DNA of 64,000 bases from Pseudobutyrivibrio sp. UBA3626 (GCA_002373675.1 DFLF01000008.1:23299-87298); one strand, 5' to 3'. Numbered from the stretch's first letter, positions 43,940 through 54,157 are shown. Notes: generated from the sequence alone by a model not told the origin. Translations and numbers: made by a program.

Positions 43940-44926
43940 GTGGGAGACGTATTATCTCAAAGCGAGATAGATAACCTGTTACAAGCGCTTAGCTCTGGTG
44001 AAATAGACGCTGAAGAGATGAAGAGCAATAGTTCTGAGAAGCAAGTCAAAGACTATGATTTCGCGCGTCCTTCCAAATTTTCTAAGGAACACCTTAGAAC
44101 ACTAGAGATTATATTTGAGCATTACGGTCGATTGTTATCAACTAATCTTCCGGTTTATCTTCGCAAGAATGTACAGGTTGAGGTGATGAACTCCGAAGCT
44201 GTTACATATATGGAATTCTCTAATGCGCTGTCTAATCCCGTACTTCTTGGGATTGTTGATTTCGCACCATTAGAGGGGAGTATAATAATGGAGATGGCTT
44301 CGAAGCTGGGCTATGCTATTGTTGATAGAATGCTTGGTGGAGAAGGAGAGCCATTAGATAAAGTAAGAGATTTCTCAGAGATTGAACTTTCAATCGTTGA
44401 GAGAATAATGGTGGCTTGTGTAGAGCTGCTTAGAGAGCCTTGGGCTAATGTTGTTGATGTTGTACCAAGACTTGAGCGTATTGAGACTAATTCACAGTTC
44501 GCTCAGATTATTTCACCATCAGAGATGATTGCTATTGTTACAGTTAATATTAAGATTGGTGAAGTTGAAGGACTTATGAATGTATGCCTTCCCTATCTTA
44601 CATTAGAGTCTGTAATGGACAAATTGAATACTAAGTTCTGGTATTCTAATATGCAGGAGAGAGAAGATTACGAATATGCTGATAATATTGAAGCATTAAT
44701 ATCAAAGGCATCTATTCCTGTCAAAGCAGTACTTGGCAATAATGTAATTTCTGTTGCTGATTTTGGTGCTCTTCAGGTTGGTGATATAATTAGACTTGAC
44801 AAGAAGGTTGATAGTGAACTAGATATATATGTAGGCGACATGAAGAAATTTACCGCCTTGCCAGGATCCTCTGGCAAAAACTATGCTGTTCGTATTACGT
44901 CAGTAGTTAGGGAGGAAGAAGAATGA
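43940..44926 (+). CDS. fliM: Flagellar motor switch protein FliM
   Basis: 328 aa, GTG start at 43940 after AAAGGTGGTGAG. The N-terminal CheY-P binding peptide (DVLSQSEIDNLLQALSSGEI) is followed by a CheC-like middle domain with FSEIELSIVERIM and a C-terminal FliN-like domain (LQVGDIIRLDKKVDSELDIY). FliM is the C-ring subunit that receives the CheY signal. It overlaps fliY by ATGA. Confidence 0.96.
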   Translation: MGDVLSQSEIDNLLQALSSGEIDAEEMKSNSSEKQVKDYDFARPSKFSKEHLRTLEIIFEHYGRLLSTNLPVYLRKNVQVEVMNSEAVTYMEFSNALSNPVLLGIVDFAPLEGSIIMEMASKLGYAIVDRMLGGEGEPLDKVRDFSEIELSIVERIMVACVELLREPWANVVDVVPRLERIETNSQFAQIISPSEMIAIVTVNIKIGEVEGLMNVCLPYLTLESVMDKLNTKFWYSNMQEREDYEYADNIEALISKASIPVKAVLGNNVISVADFGALQVGDIIRLDKKVDSELDIYVGDMKKFTALPGSSGKNYAVRITSVVREEEE

Positions 44927-46089
44927 GTGACGTTCTATCAGAAGAAGAAATAGCCGCTTTGTTCGCCCAAAGCAATGCTGAAGGTGGAGGAGTTGCTACT
45001 GATGGTAGTATTGGTAATGAATTATCTGATCAGGAAATTGATACAATCGGAGAAGTTGCCAATATTAGTATGGGAACTGCTGCCACTACACTTTTCTCGC
45101 TAGTTAATAAGAAGGTCGATATTTCAACGCCTGTCGTTAGCCTAGCCTGTTGGAATGATATTGTTAACGAGTATGAGAAACCCTGTGTTTTAATCAAAAT
45201 TTCATATACTAAGGGACTTAATGGAAGTAATGTGCTAGTATTATCTGAGCATGATGTTAAGGTTATTACAGACCTTATGATGGGGGGAGATGGTACTAAT
45301 CTTGATGGAGAACTCGGAGAGATACATTTAAGTGCCATAAGTGAAGCAATGAACCAGATGATGGGCTCAAGTGCCACATCCCTTTCTACAATGCTTAATA
45401 TGATGGTAGATATCAGTCCACCATCGTCAGATTTAATCGATTTGCATGAGGCTGGTGATGGAAGCGAGATTGATGACTTCTTAAAAGAAACTTTCGTTAA
45501 GATTACATTCAAATTACAAATTGGGGACTTGGTTGATAGTTTCTTGATGCAACTGTATCCTATTCCATTAGTTAAGGAGATGTGTTCATCAGTAATATCT
45601 AATATGGAGGACGATTCAGATTCTACTGTTAATGATGAAGCATTTGCTCAGGAACCAGCACCTGCACCGGCTCCGGAACCTGCTGCAGCACCACAGGCTA
45701 CACCCCAACCGGCACCACAGGCTGCACCGCCACCTATGGGAGCGGCGCCAATGCCAGATATGCAGATGCAACAGATGGCAATGCCACAGCAACAGGTAAA
45801 TGTTCAACCAGCTCAGTTCCAACCATTTGCTGGTACATATCCTACAGCATTGCAACCTGAGAATATTGATTTGATTATGGATGTTCCGCTAGAAGTTACT
45901 GTTGAACTTGGTAGAACCCACAAGTCAATACAAGAGATACTCGATTTTGCACCTGGAACAATCTTAGAACTTAACAAGATTGCTGGTGAGCCCATAGATG
46001 TACTTGTTAATGGCAAATACGTTGCCAAAGGAGAAGTAGTTGTTATTGAAGAATCTTTCGGTATTAGAATAACCGAAATAATGAAATAA
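44923..46089 (+). CDS. fliY: Flagellar motor switch phosphatase FliY
   Basis: 388 aa, similar to B. subtilis FliY. N-terminal peptide DVLSEEEIAALFAQ (CheY-P binding like FliM). The CheC-type phosphatase domain has two conserved Glu/Asn helices (EVANISMGTAATTLFSLV; AISEAMNQMMGSSATSLS). A long Pro/Ala/Gln/Met-rich linker runs from about residue 240 to 302. The C-terminal SpoA/FliN domain has VTVELGRTHKSIQEILDFAP. FliY replaces FliN in the C ring and removes phosphate from CheY. Confidence 0.95.
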   Translation: MSDVLSEEEIAALFAQSNAEGGGVATDGSIGNELSDQEIDTIGEVANISMGTAATTLFSLVNKKVDISTPVVSLACWNDIVNEYEKPCVLIKISYTKGLNGSNVLVLSEHDVKVITDLMMGGDGTNLDGELGEIHLSAISEAMNQMMGSSATSLSTMLNMMVDISPPSSDLIDLHEAGDGSEIDDFLKETFVKITFKLQIGDLVDSFLMQLYPIPLVKEMCSSVISNMEDDSDSTVNDEAFAQEPAPAPAPEPAAAPQATPQPAPQAAPPPMGAAPMPDMQMQQMAMPQQQVNVQPAQFQPFAGTYPTALQPENIDLIMDVPLEVTVELGRTHKSIQEILDFAPGTILELNKIAGEPIDVLVNGKYVAKGEVVVIEESFGIRITEIMK

Positions 46090-46106
46090 TTAAGGAGATT
46101 AGAGAG

Positions 46107-46469
46107 ATGGCAAAGAATATTTTGATTTGTGATGATGCAGCATTTATGAGAATGATGATTAAGGACATTCTTACTAAGAATGGCTACAATGTTGTAGGTG
46201 AAGCAGAGAATGGTGTTAAAGCTATTGATGCTTATACAGAACATAATCCTGATCTTGTTCTTATGGATATTACAATGCCTGAGATGGATGGTATTGATGC
46301 ATTAAAGGGAATTAGAGAGAAAGATCCTAATGCTTGTGTAATTATGTGTTCTGCCATGGGACAACAGGCGATGGTTATTGAAGCTATTCAATCTGGAGCC
46401 AAAGACTTTATTGTTAAGCCTTTCCAAGCAGAGCGTGTATTAGAAGCTGTTAAGAAAGTAATTGGATAG
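46107..46469 (+). CDS. cheY: Chemotaxis response regulator CheY
   Basis: 120 aa single receiver domain. The acidic pair is Asp9/Asp10, the phospho-acceptor is Asp54 in VLMDITMPEMDG, the switch Ser is Ser82 (MCSAMG) and the Lys is Lys104 (IVKPF). CheA phosphorylates it and CheY-P binds FliM. SD AAGGAG. Its location between fliY and fliO is the standard Firmicute order. Confidence 0.97.
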   Translation: MAKNILICDDAAFMRMMIKDILTKNGYNVVGEAENGVKAIDAYTEHNPDLVLMDITMPEMDGIDALKGIREKDPNACVIMCSAMGQQAMVIEAIQSGAKDFIVKPFQAERVLEAVKKVIG

Positions 46470-46477
46470 GTGCATAA

Positions 46478-46846
46478 ATGATTTCAACAAGCCAGAGCTT
46501 CTTTCAACTAATTGTTGTATTAGTATGCTTTGTTGTAGTGCTTGTATTAGCATATTATACGACTAGATGGCTGGCTAATTATCAGAAAGGACGCTCCTTT
46601 AATAAGAATCTTAAGATTATTGAAACCCTTAAGCTTTCACCGGATAAGTATGTTCAGATTATTGCCTGTGGTAAGAATAAATATCTTATTGTGGGATTAA
46701 GTAAGAATGAAGTGACATTACTTGGTGAACTTAATGAAGATGAATTAATAGATCTTGATTCTATTGTATCTGAGAATAATAATAACAATAATAATGCGTC
46801 TACAGGTTTTAGCCAAATAATAGAGAAGATGAAATCTAAGAAGTAA
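46478..46846 (+). CDS. fliO: Flagellar biosynthetic protein FliO
   Basis: 122 aa with one N-terminal membrane helix (FFQLIVVLVCFVVVLVLAYY, residues about 7-27) and a cytoplasmic part that includes a KYVQIIACGKNKYLIVGLS segment typical of FliO/FliZ. The C-terminus has an Asn-run (NNNNNN near 105) and a charged end. FliO is a scaffold for FliP ring assembly. SD TAGGTG just after cheY. Confidence 0.88.
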   Translation: MISTSQSFFQLIVVLVCFVVVLVLAYYTTRWLANYQKGRSFNKNLKIIETLKLSPDKYVQIIACGKNKYLIVGLSKNEVTLLGELNEDELIDLDSIVSENNNNNNNASTGFSQIIEKMKSKK

Positions 46847-46864
46847 TAGGGTCTATATACTAAA

Positions 46865-47686
46865 ATGAGTAAGTGGAAGAAAATATATTGTATTGCTAGT
46901 GTAATAAGTCTAGCTATTGCAATAGCTATTGGCTGTGCACTTTTCTTTGGAGACACAGCATATGCAACTGAATATGGCGCAACGCCTAATGCACCTAATG
47001 CAAGTAATTCAAGAACTGCTACCGGAACTGGATTTAATCTATCCTTTAATGGGGATACAGGTTCTCTGTCTGCAACAGTAGAGATACTAATAATTCTTAC
47101 AGTTATTGCATTAGCACCTTCAATTCTTGTAATGCTGACTAGTTTTACAAGAATTATTGTTGTATTACACTTTACAAGGTCTGCTCTTGGAACACAGACT
47201 TCTCCGCCTAACCAGGTAATGATTGGTCTGGCACTGTTTCTTACATTGTTTATTATGTGGCCTACATTTACAAGCATTTATGACAATGCAATAAAGCCGC
47301 TAGATCAAGGTGAGATTACACAGGAAGAAGCAATTGAGAAGGCTGGCAAGCCTATAAGGGATTTCATGTATGGACAGACACAGACGAAGGATTTGGATTT
47401 GTTCTGTGAGATTTCTAATACTACATATAATGACTATGATGAGATTCCATTTACTGTGCTTGTTCCTAGTTTTATACTTAGTGAACTTAGAACAGCATTT
47501 ATTATTGGATTTTTGATATATATTCCATTTATTGTCATAGACATGGTAGTTTCGTCAGTACTTATGTCAATGGGTATGATGATGCTGCCGCCAACGACAA
47601 TTTCTTTGCCTTTTAAGATACTTTTATTTGTTTTAGCAGATGGATGGAATCTTGTAATTGGAAGTTTGGTTAAGACATTTTATTAG
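46865..47686 (+). CDS. fliP: Flagellar export gate protein FliP
   Basis: 273 aa. Cleavable N-terminal signal (membrane helix then AYA-TE near residue 38), then four membrane helices. The conserved FliP signatures are LVMLTSFTRIIVVLHFTRSA, then LGTQTSPPNQVMIGLALFLT, then FLIYIPFIVIDMVVSSVLMS. FliP with FliQ and FliR forms the gate of the type III exporter. The SD is weak (TAGGG), so coupling to fliO is likely. Confidence 0.95.
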   Translation: MSKWKKIYCIASVISLAIAIAIGCALFFGDTAYATEYGATPNAPNASNSRTATGTGFNLSFNGDTGSLSATVEILIILTVIALAPSILVMLTSFTRIIVVLHFTRSALGTQTSPPNQVMIGLALFLTLFIMWPTFTSIYDNAIKPLDQGEITQEEAIEKAGKPIRDFMYGQTQTKDLDLFCEISNTTYNDYDEIPFTVLVPSFILSELRTAFIIGFLIYIPFIVIDMVVSSVLMSMGMMMLPPTTISLPFKILLFVLADGWNLVIGSLVKTFY

Positions 47687-47704
47687 CGTAAGTGAGGAGA
47701 AATT

Positions 47705-47974
47705 ATGACAGAGGGACAGGTCTTAGATATAGCAAGAGAAGCATTGTACAATGTTATTATTTGCTCAGCTCCCATACTACTTATATCTCTTGTTGTAGGT
47801 CTTATAATTAGTATTTTTCAGACTGTAACATCTATTCAGGAACAGACGCTTACTTTTGTTCCTAAGATTTTGGCAGTTTTTATAGGAATTATTATTTTTG
47901 GCTCATGGATTCTTAATAATCTTACAGGTTTTATGAACGATTTATGGTCAAATTTTAGCGTATATATAGGCTAG
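47705..47974 (+). CDS. fliQ: Flagellar export gate protein FliQ
   Basis: 89 aa with two membrane helices (APILLISLVVGLIISIFQTV, then FVPKILAVFIGIIIFGSWIL) and TSIQEQTLTFVPK between them, the FliQ hallmark. SD TGAGGAGA. It starts 18 bp after fliP, and fliR follows at once. Confidence 0.95.
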   Translation: MTEGQVLDIAREALYNVIICSAPILLISLVVGLIISIFQTVTSIQEQTLTFVPKILAVFIGIIIFGSWILNNLTGFMNDLWSNFSVYIG

Positions 47975-47978
47975 TGCA

Positions 47979-48767
47979 ATGATAAGTACAACATTTAATC
48001 TTAATACTTTTGAATATTTTTTGCTGATTTTAGTAAGAGTAGCCACCTTTGTTTTTGTTGCACCTTTTTTTGGACAAAGGAATGTGCCTTATCGTGTTAA
48101 GGTTGGTGTGTCAGTCTTTATGTCGATTTTGGTTTTTTATGGCATCTCACCAACTATGGCAAATTATACAACTACAGTTGGATATGGTTTTTTGGTTTTG
48201 ATTGAGGGAATTACAGGATTGCTAATTGGGTTTATGGCAAATATATGTAATTCCATTATTTCGTTTGCGGGAAATATGATAGATACCCATGTGGGACTGT
48301 CTATGGCTCAGGATTTTAATCCTACTCTTAATATGCAAATAACTGTATCAGGAGAGTTGTATTATTATTTCCTCATGATGCTTCTTGTTGTAACTAATAT
48401 GCACCAATATGTGTTAAAGGCGTTTATTGATTCTTTTTCAGTAATCAATTTGGGAGCAGCAACATTTAATGTTGATTCTCTTTTGTCCACAATGGTTAGC
48501 TATATTACAGACTTTTTTATAATTGCATTTAGAATAACACTTCCTGTATTTGCATGTGTTATGATTCTTAACTGTATTCTTGGAATTATGGCCAAGGTAG
48601 CACCACAGATGAATATGTTTGCGGTGGGAATTCAAATTAAGGTGTTAGTTGGATTTGCAGTGATGTTTCTTACAATATTCCTGCTACCGGATATTTCGGA
48701 TTTTATATTCAAAGAAATGAAGAATATGATTAAAATGACTATAGAAGGATTAACTCCTAGTACGTAA
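47979..48767 (+). CDS. fliR: Flagellar export gate protein FliR
   Basis: 262 aa with about six membrane helices. Family features: RVATFVFVAPFFGQRNVPYR, then EGITGLLIGFMANICNSIIS, then MAKVAPQMNMFAVGIQIKVL. FliR caps the FliP-FliQ helical gate. It begins 4 bp after the fliQ stop, without a strong SD, so re-initiation is likely. flhB follows 19 bp after its stop. Confidence 0.94.
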   Translation: MISTTFNLNTFEYFLLILVRVATFVFVAPFFGQRNVPYRVKVGVSVFMSILVFYGISPTMANYTTTVGYGFLVLIEGITGLLIGFMANICNSIISFAGNMIDTHVGLSMAQDFNPTLNMQITVSGELYYYFLMMLLVVTNMHQYVLKAFIDSFSVINLGAATFNVDSLLSTMVSYITDFFIIAFRITLPVFACVMILNCILGIMAKVAPQMNMFAVGIQIKVLVGFAVMFLTIFLLPDISDFIFKEMKNMIKMTIEGLTPST

Positions 48768-48786
48768 TATAGGGGATGAATTTGTT

Positions 48787-49911
48787 TTGGAAGATAGATT
48801 GATTTTACAATATAATCTTCAATTCTTTGCCAAAGATGGAGATGGCGGAGAGAAGACAGAGCCTGCTACACAGAAGAAATTAGAGAAAGCCAGAGAAGAA
48901 GGGCAGGTTGCAAGAAGCAAAGAGATAGGAAATGCAACAGGACTATTAGTTCTATTCATTTCACTTAAAATATTTATCTCATTTATCGGTGAAAGGATGA
49001 TTGGTAGTTATTCTAGAGTATATAATGCGATACCAGGCATTATTTCTACTGATAGAAAGGGCTTATCTACACAGACTGTAAGTAGTGTATTTATAGATGC
49101 AATGCTTCAGATGCTTCTTATGTGCGCACCATTCTTTCTAATAGGTATGGTCGCGGCATTTATAGTGACAGTGGCACAGGTTAAATTCAAGGTTTCAGCA
49201 AAGCCGATGATTCCAAAGCTTAGCAAGTTTAATCCTATTAATGGTTTTAAAAGGATTTTCTCAAAACAGTCATTATTTGAACTGCTTTTATCTATTGTTA
49301 AGCTGTTTATAATCTTTTATATAGCTTATATGTGTATAAAAGACCATGCCAACGAATTATTTTTCTTGTATGATATGTCTCTTTGGCAGGCTGTTGGACT
49401 TATTGGTGAGATTATAATAGATACGGGGCTTCGAATTAGTCTTGTCTATATTATTGTTGGTGTTGCGGATTTTATATTCCAGAAACACAAATTCAACGAA
49501 GACATGAAGATGACTAAGAAGGAAGTTAAGGATGAATATAAGGATGCTGAAGGAGATCCACAGATTAAAGGTCAACAGAAGCAGCGTATGAGAGAAGCTT
49601 CTATGCGGCGTATGATGCAGGATGTTCCTAAAGCGGATGTTGTTATCACTAACCCTACACATGTGGCGGTTGCACTTCGATATGATATGGGTCAAGGTGG
49701 AGCACCTGTTGTAGTTGCCAAAGGTACTGATTATCTGGCACAGAGAATCAAAGATGTGGCAATTAAGAATCATATCCTTATTCATGAAGATGTGTTTGTG
49801 GCAAGAAGTCTGTATGCAGCTTGTGATATAGGACAGGAGATACCACCTGAGATGTATGAAGCTGTTGCAACAATTCTTGCTGAAATCAGGAAATTTAATC
49901 CTAATTTATAG
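48787..49911 (+). CDS. flhB: Flagellar export switch protein FlhB
   Basis: 374 aa, TTG start at 48787 after AGGGGATG. The N-terminal part has GGEKTEPATQKKLEKAREEG and four membrane helices. The cytoplasmic domain contains the self-cleaving NPTH motif at residues 289-292 (ITNPTHVAVALRYD). Cleavage there changes substrate specificity from rod/hook to filament proteins with FliK. A basic patch (QQKQRMREASMRRMM) precedes it. Confidence 0.96.
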   Translation: MEDRLILQYNLQFFAKDGDGGEKTEPATQKKLEKAREEGQVARSKEIGNATGLLVLFISLKIFISFIGERMIGSYSRVYNAIPGIISTDRKGLSTQTVSSVFIDAMLQMLLMCAPFFLIGMVAAFIVTVAQVKFKVSAKPMIPKLSKFNPINGFKRIFSKQSLFELLLSIVKLFIIFYIAYMCIKDHANELFFLYDMSLWQAVGLIGEIIIDTGLRISLVYIIVGVADFIFQKHKFNEDMKMTKKEVKDEYKDAEGDPQIKGQQKQRMREASMRRMMQDVPKADVVITNPTHVAVALRYDMGQGGAPVVVAKGTDYLAQRIKDVAIKNHILIHEDVFVARSLYAACDIGQEIPPEMYEAVATILAEIRKFNPNL

Positions 49912-49959
49912 TATTTTTACATATTTAACTTTGCATAATTATAGAAAGGAGGAATACAT

Positions 49960-52020
49960 ATGAGTTTTGCTGTAAAAAAGACCGATCTTGCTGTTGCGGC
50001 ATATTTACTTGCAGCTGTTATATTCTTTATTATACCTATTCCTTCTTTTTTGCTTGATGTAATGCTTGCTGTTAATATATCAATGGCACTTATTATTTTG
50101 TTAAATGTGTTATTTGTTAAGGAAGTTCTTGATTTATCATTCTTCCCTACTTTGCTTTTGTTTACAACAATTTTTCGTATTTCTCTTAACGTATCATCAA
50201 CAAGACTGATTCTTACAACAGGCTCTCCGGGTAACGTAGTAGAGACCTTTGGTTCTTTCGTTGGTGGCGGTAATTTAATTATTGGAGCAATTGTATTTAT
50301 TGTTCTTATAATCATTCAGTTTATGGTTATCAACAAAGGTTCTGAGCGTGTTGCTGAAGTATCAGCAAGATTTACACTTGATGCTATGCCAGGTAAGCAA
50401 ATGGCTATTGATGCTGACCTTAATACTGGTGCAATAACAGACCAGGAAGCCAAAGAGAAGCGTGAGAAGATTCAACAGGAGTCAAGCTTCTTTGGTTCTA
50501 TGGATGGTGCGACTAAGTATGTAAAAGGAGATGCTACTGCAGGTCTTATCATTACATTTATCAACTTTATTGGTGGTACAGCTATGGGTGTAATTAATTC
50601 AGGACTTGGATTTACAGAAGCAATCCAGCAATATGGTGTCCTTACAATCGGTGATGGTCTGACTGCTCAGATTCCTTCTCTTCTTATATCTCTTTCCACA
50701 GGTATTCTTGTAACCAAGGGTGCCAAAGAAAATGAAGAGTTTTCAGAGACTCTTATACAGCAGTTATTTGGACTGCCTAAGGTTTTGTTCATTGTAGGTG
50801 GTGTACTTATTGGACTTGGTATTGTAACACCTCTTAATATTTTCCTTTTTGCAGGCTTTGGAGCGGCATTTATTGTTGCTGGTATGTCCATGAAAAAGAC
50901 AATAGGGGAAGAGACAATACAAGAGGAAGTCGCCCAGGAAGAATCAGAAGCAGAAGAGATTCGAAAACCGGAGAATGTGGTCTCCCTTCTTTCGGTTGAC
51001 CCAATCGAATTGGAATTTGGATATGGTATTATTCCTCTTGCTGATGTTAACCAGGGTGGAGATTTGCTAGATCGTGTTGTAATGATTAGAAGACAGATTG
51101 CTCTTGAGCTTGGTACTGTTGTACCAATTATTCGTCTTCGTGATAATATTCAGCTTAATCCAAGTCAGTATATTATCAAGATTAAAGGTATTCAGGTTAC
51201 AGAAGGCGAGATAATGTTTGATCATTATATGGCAATGAATCCTGGATACATTGAGGAAGAGATTGCCGGTATTCCTACTACTGAGCCATCATTTGGACTT
51301 CCTGCTTTGTGGATTACCGAAAGTCAGAGAGAAATGGCAGAAAGTCTTGGATACACTGTTGTTGATCCGCCTTCAATTATTGCTACACATTTGACAGAAG
51401 TAATAAGAAAGCATATTGCTGAACTTCTTACAAGACAGGATGTATCTAACTTAATTGACAATCTTAAGGAGTCTAATCCTGCTGTTGTTGATGAGCTTAC
51501 TCCTAAGCTTATGGGACTTGGTGCTATTCAAAAAGTACTTCAAAATCTTCTTAAGGAAGGTATTTCTATAAGAGATTTACTGTCTATATTCGAGATACTT
51601 GCTGACAAAGCTACAACAACAAGTGATACGGATGTGCTTACAGAATATGTAAGACAAGGCCTTAAGTCTGCTATCTCCGGCAAATACTTTGTGCCTAATG
51701 AGAAGACAGATGTTGTAACTCTTGATCCTAAGGTTGAACAGGAGATTATGGGTTCAATTAAGCAGACAGAACAGGGAGCATATCTTACATTAGATCCTGA
51801 AACCATTAGAAAGATTATGGATTCTACGGAAGCGGAGATTAAGAAGCTGGAAGATGTTGGTAAGATGCCAATTGTAGTATGTTCGCCTATTGTAAGGATG
51901 TATTATAAGAAATTAACTGAGGAATACTTTAAAGATTTAATTGTAGTTTCTTTTAGCGAAATTGAATCAAATATCGAATTACAATCAGTAGGGATGGTGA
52001 CCTTAAATAATGACAATTAA
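49960..52020 (+). CDS. flhA: Flagellar export apparatus protein FlhA
   Basis: 686 aa. Eight membrane helices in the N-terminal half with the FHIPEP signature region (RFTLDAMPGKQMAIDADLNT, then GAITDQEA). A large cytoplasmic C-terminal domain (VVSLLSVDPIELEFGYGIIP onward) docks chaperone-substrate complexes. SD AAAGGAGG gives a firm ATG at 49960. The gene's end overlaps the start of flhF by 11 bp. Confidence 0.97.
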   Translation: MSFAVKKTDLAVAAYLLAAVIFFIIPIPSFLLDVMLAVNISMALIILLNVLFVKEVLDLSFFPTLLLFTTIFRISLNVSSTRLILTTGSPGNVVETFGSFVGGGNLIIGAIVFIVLIIIQFMVINKGSERVAEVSARFTLDAMPGKQMAIDADLNTGAITDQEAKEKREKIQQESSFFGSMDGATKYVKGDATAGLIITFINFIGGTAMGVINSGLGFTEAIQQYGVLTIGDGLTAQIPSLLISLSTGILVTKGAKENEEFSETLIQQLFGLPKVLFIVGGVLIGLGIVTPLNIFLFAGFGAAFIVAGMSMKKTIGEETIQEEVAQEESEAEEIRKPENVVSLLSVDPIELEFGYGIIPLADVNQGGDLLDRVVMIRRQIALELGTVVPIIRLRDNIQLNPSQYIIKIKGIQVTEGEIMFDHYMAMNPGYIEEEIAGIPTTEPSFGLPALWITESQREMAESLGYTVVDPPSIIATHLTEVIRKHIAELLTRQDVSNLIDNLKESNPAVVDELTPKLMGLGAIQKVLQNLLKEGISIRDLLSIFEILADKATTTSDTDVLTEYVRQGLKSAISGKYFVPNEKTDVVTLDPKVEQEIMGSIKQTEQGAYLTLDPETIRKIMDSTEAEIKKLEDVGKMPIVVCSPIVRMYYKKLTEEYFKDLIVVSFSEIESNIELQSVGMVTLNNDN

Positions 52021-53272
52021 GAAGTATTATGGCAAAACGAAAGAAGAAGCTATTGCTCTTGCAAAAAATGAGCTGGGTAGTGATGCTGAAATAATGAATA
52101 TAGAAGAAAAGAAGTCAGGTGGCTTTCTTGGAATGGGTAAAAAGAGCTCATTTGAAGTTACAGCCATGGTAGATAGGGATATTGACAATTCTAATGGCGT
52201 TAATAGACGTTTTGAAGCTGTTGCAGATCAGGATATCAAGGTATCTTATGAAGATGTAAAAAAAGAAAACAGTGATGCTCAGTTAGAGGAGACTAAGAGA
52301 CAGTTTGCTGAATTGAGTAAGATTTTTAGAGAAAATGAAAATGTCGTAAGTACCAAAAAAGAAGTTAAAGAAAACCCTTTGCCTAATACAGAAGAATCCC
52401 AAAGTATTAAAAAAACAGTTAATGAAACTTCTAGTGAAGAATTTATAGAGAAGAAAAAAACACCTAAGAAATCTAATACAAATCATAAATTTGTTAAGAC
52501 GTTATATAATACACTTCTTGATAATGACGTTGATGAAAAATATATAAATCAACTCCTTTTTGACATGGAAAAAGTCTTTAGAAATGGAAATAATGTTAAT
52601 TTTCTCATTTCAAACGTATATCAGAAGATGATTCTTAAGATGGGACAGCCTTCTACAATTTCCTTTGCTAAGAAGGGGCCTATGGTTGTATTCTTTATTG
52701 GTTCTACCGGTGTTGGTAAAACAACAACTATTGCCAAGCTTGCATCTGAATTCAAGATGGAGAAAAAGAAAAAAGTTGCATTTATTACAATTGATACATA
52801 CAGACTTAAAGCTACAGATCAATTAGGCGAGTATGCTTCTATTATGAAGATTCCTATGTCGGTTATCTATGAACCGGAGGAATTATCTGAGAAAGTATCT
52901 AATCTTTCTGACTATGATTTGATTCTTGTGGATACATCAGGATTCTCTCATAAGAATAATGAGATGCGGGAAAATGTTGTAAAACTAATCAACGGTCTTG
53001 ATGACAAATTTGAAAAGGAAGTATATCTGGTGCTTTCAGCTACAACAAAATATCGCGATTTGAAAGAAATACTTGATTCTTATAAAGAGTTTACTGACTT
53101 TAATATGATTTTTACCAAATTAGACGAGACAACTAATTTTGGCAATATACTAAACTGTAGATTGTATTCAGGAAACAGCTTATCTTATGTAACTAACGGT
53201 CAAAATGTTCCTAATGATATTGAGGTTGTTGACACTCAAAAATTAGTTAAACAATTATTGGGAGGCAACTAG
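52010..53272 (+). CDS. flhF: Flagellar SRP-like GTPase FlhF
   Basis: 420 aa. Basic/acidic N-terminal B domain (residues 1-165) with a lysine-rich low-complexity section, then the N and G domains of an SRP54-type GTPase: GSTGVGKTTTIAKL near residue 231, FITIDTYRLKATDQLGEYAS, LVDTSGFSHKN, and MIFTKLDETTNFGN. FlhF sets the number and site of flagella. ATG at 52010 lies inside the flhA end, so translation is coupled. flhG follows directly. Confidence 0.95.
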   Translation: MTIKKYYGKTKEEAIALAKNELGSDAEIMNIEEKKSGGFLGMGKKSSFEVTAMVDRDIDNSNGVNRRFEAVADQDIKVSYEDVKKENSDAQLEETKRQFAELSKIFRENENVVSTKKEVKENPLPNTEESQSIKKTVNETSSEEFIEKKKTPKKSNTNHKFVKTLYNTLLDNDVDEKYINQLLFDMEKVFRNGNNVNFLISNVYQKMILKMGQPSTISFAKKGPMVVFFIGSTGVGKTTTIAKLASEFKMEKKKKVAFITIDTYRLKATDQLGEYASIMKIPMSVIYEPEELSEKVSNLSDYDLILVDTSGFSHKNNEMRENVVKLINGLDDKFEKEVYLVLSATTKYRDLKEILDSYKEFTDFNMIFTKLDETTNFGNILNCRLYSGNSLSYVTNGQNVPNDIEVVDTQKLVKQLLGGN

Positions 53273-54136
53273 ATGGATCAGGCAGAACAGCTAAGAAGCA
53301 TAGTTAAAAGGGAACAGCAAAATATAATTGAGAACGCTAAAGTTATAACAATAACAAGTGGTAAAGGAGGCGTTGGGAAATCTAATATGGCTGTTAATCT
53401 TGCTGTGCATTTTAGACGCATGGGCAAGAGAGTAATTATATTTGATGCGGATTTCGGGCTTGCTAATGTTGAAGTAATGTTTGGAACAGTGCCGAAGTTT
53501 AATCTTATGAAGCTTCTTGAAGGAGAAATGAGGATTGAAGATATAATTACTAAAGGACCAGAAGATATAGGATTTATCTCAGGCGGTTCTGGAATAGTAG
53601 GACTTAATAATCTTACTAAAGCACAGATAGATTATCTTGTATCTAATCTGTCTTCCCTTAATGAACTTACGGATATTCTTATTATTGATACTGGAGCCGG
53701 TGTATCAGATTCTGTTCTTGAGTTTGTTTTGGCATCTCCTGAAGTGATTCTTGTAACTACGCCAGAACCCAGTTCCCTTACTGATTCATATTCCCTTGTT
53801 AAAGCCCTTTATAAAAGTCCGAATTTTATTCAGAGTGGAACCAATATAAGACTTGTTGCCAATAAAGTTAATTCAAGAGACGAAGCATTGGCAGTTTATG
53901 ATAAAATAAAAACAGTAACAGGTAAGTTCTTGGGAGGCGATATTAAGTACCTTGGGATGGTACCACAGGATTCTGCTTTGGAGAAAGCTGTAAGGAATCA
54001 GAAGATTGTATCTATAGTTTCGCCTAATGCAAAGTCGGCAAGAGCATTTGAGACAATTTGTCATAGCTTATTGGAAGATAAAGTAAGCTATAAGTGGGGA
54101 ATATCTCAATTATTTAATAGTTTTATAAAAATCTAG
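53273..54136 (+). CDS. flhG: MinD-like ATPase FlhG (YlxH)
   Basis: 287 aa. Deviant Walker A SGKGGVGKS at about residues 29-37, then VIIFDADFGLANVEVMFG, IIDTGAGVSDSVLEFV and TPEPSSLTDSYSLVKA, as in FlhG/MinD. The short N-terminus (MDQAEQLRSIVKREQQ) is the DQAxxLR motif that activates FlhF GTPase. FlhG limits flagellar number. It begins right after the flhF stop, with SD GGGAGG inside flhF. Confidence 0.95.
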   Translation: MDQAEQLRSIVKREQQNIIENAKVITITSGKGGVGKSNMAVNLAVHFRRMGKRVIIFDADFGLANVEVMFGTVPKFNLMKLLEGEMRIEDIITKGPEDIGFISGGSGIVGLNNLTKAQIDYLVSNLSSLNELTDILIIDTGAGVSDSVLEFVLASPEVILVTTPEPSSLTDSYSLVKALYKSPNFIQSGTNIRLVANKVNSRDEALAVYDKIKTVTGKFLGGDIKYLGMVPQDSALEKAVRNQKIVSIVSPNAKSARAFETICHSLLEDKVSYKWGISQLFNSFIKI

Positions 54137-54157
54137 TTATGTTAGATGGAGAAGTGT

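Noticed and set aside
46654..47277. 207-codon open frame opposite fliO/fliP
   Set aside because: It is a shadow of two recognised flagellar genes, without SD or recognisable protein.
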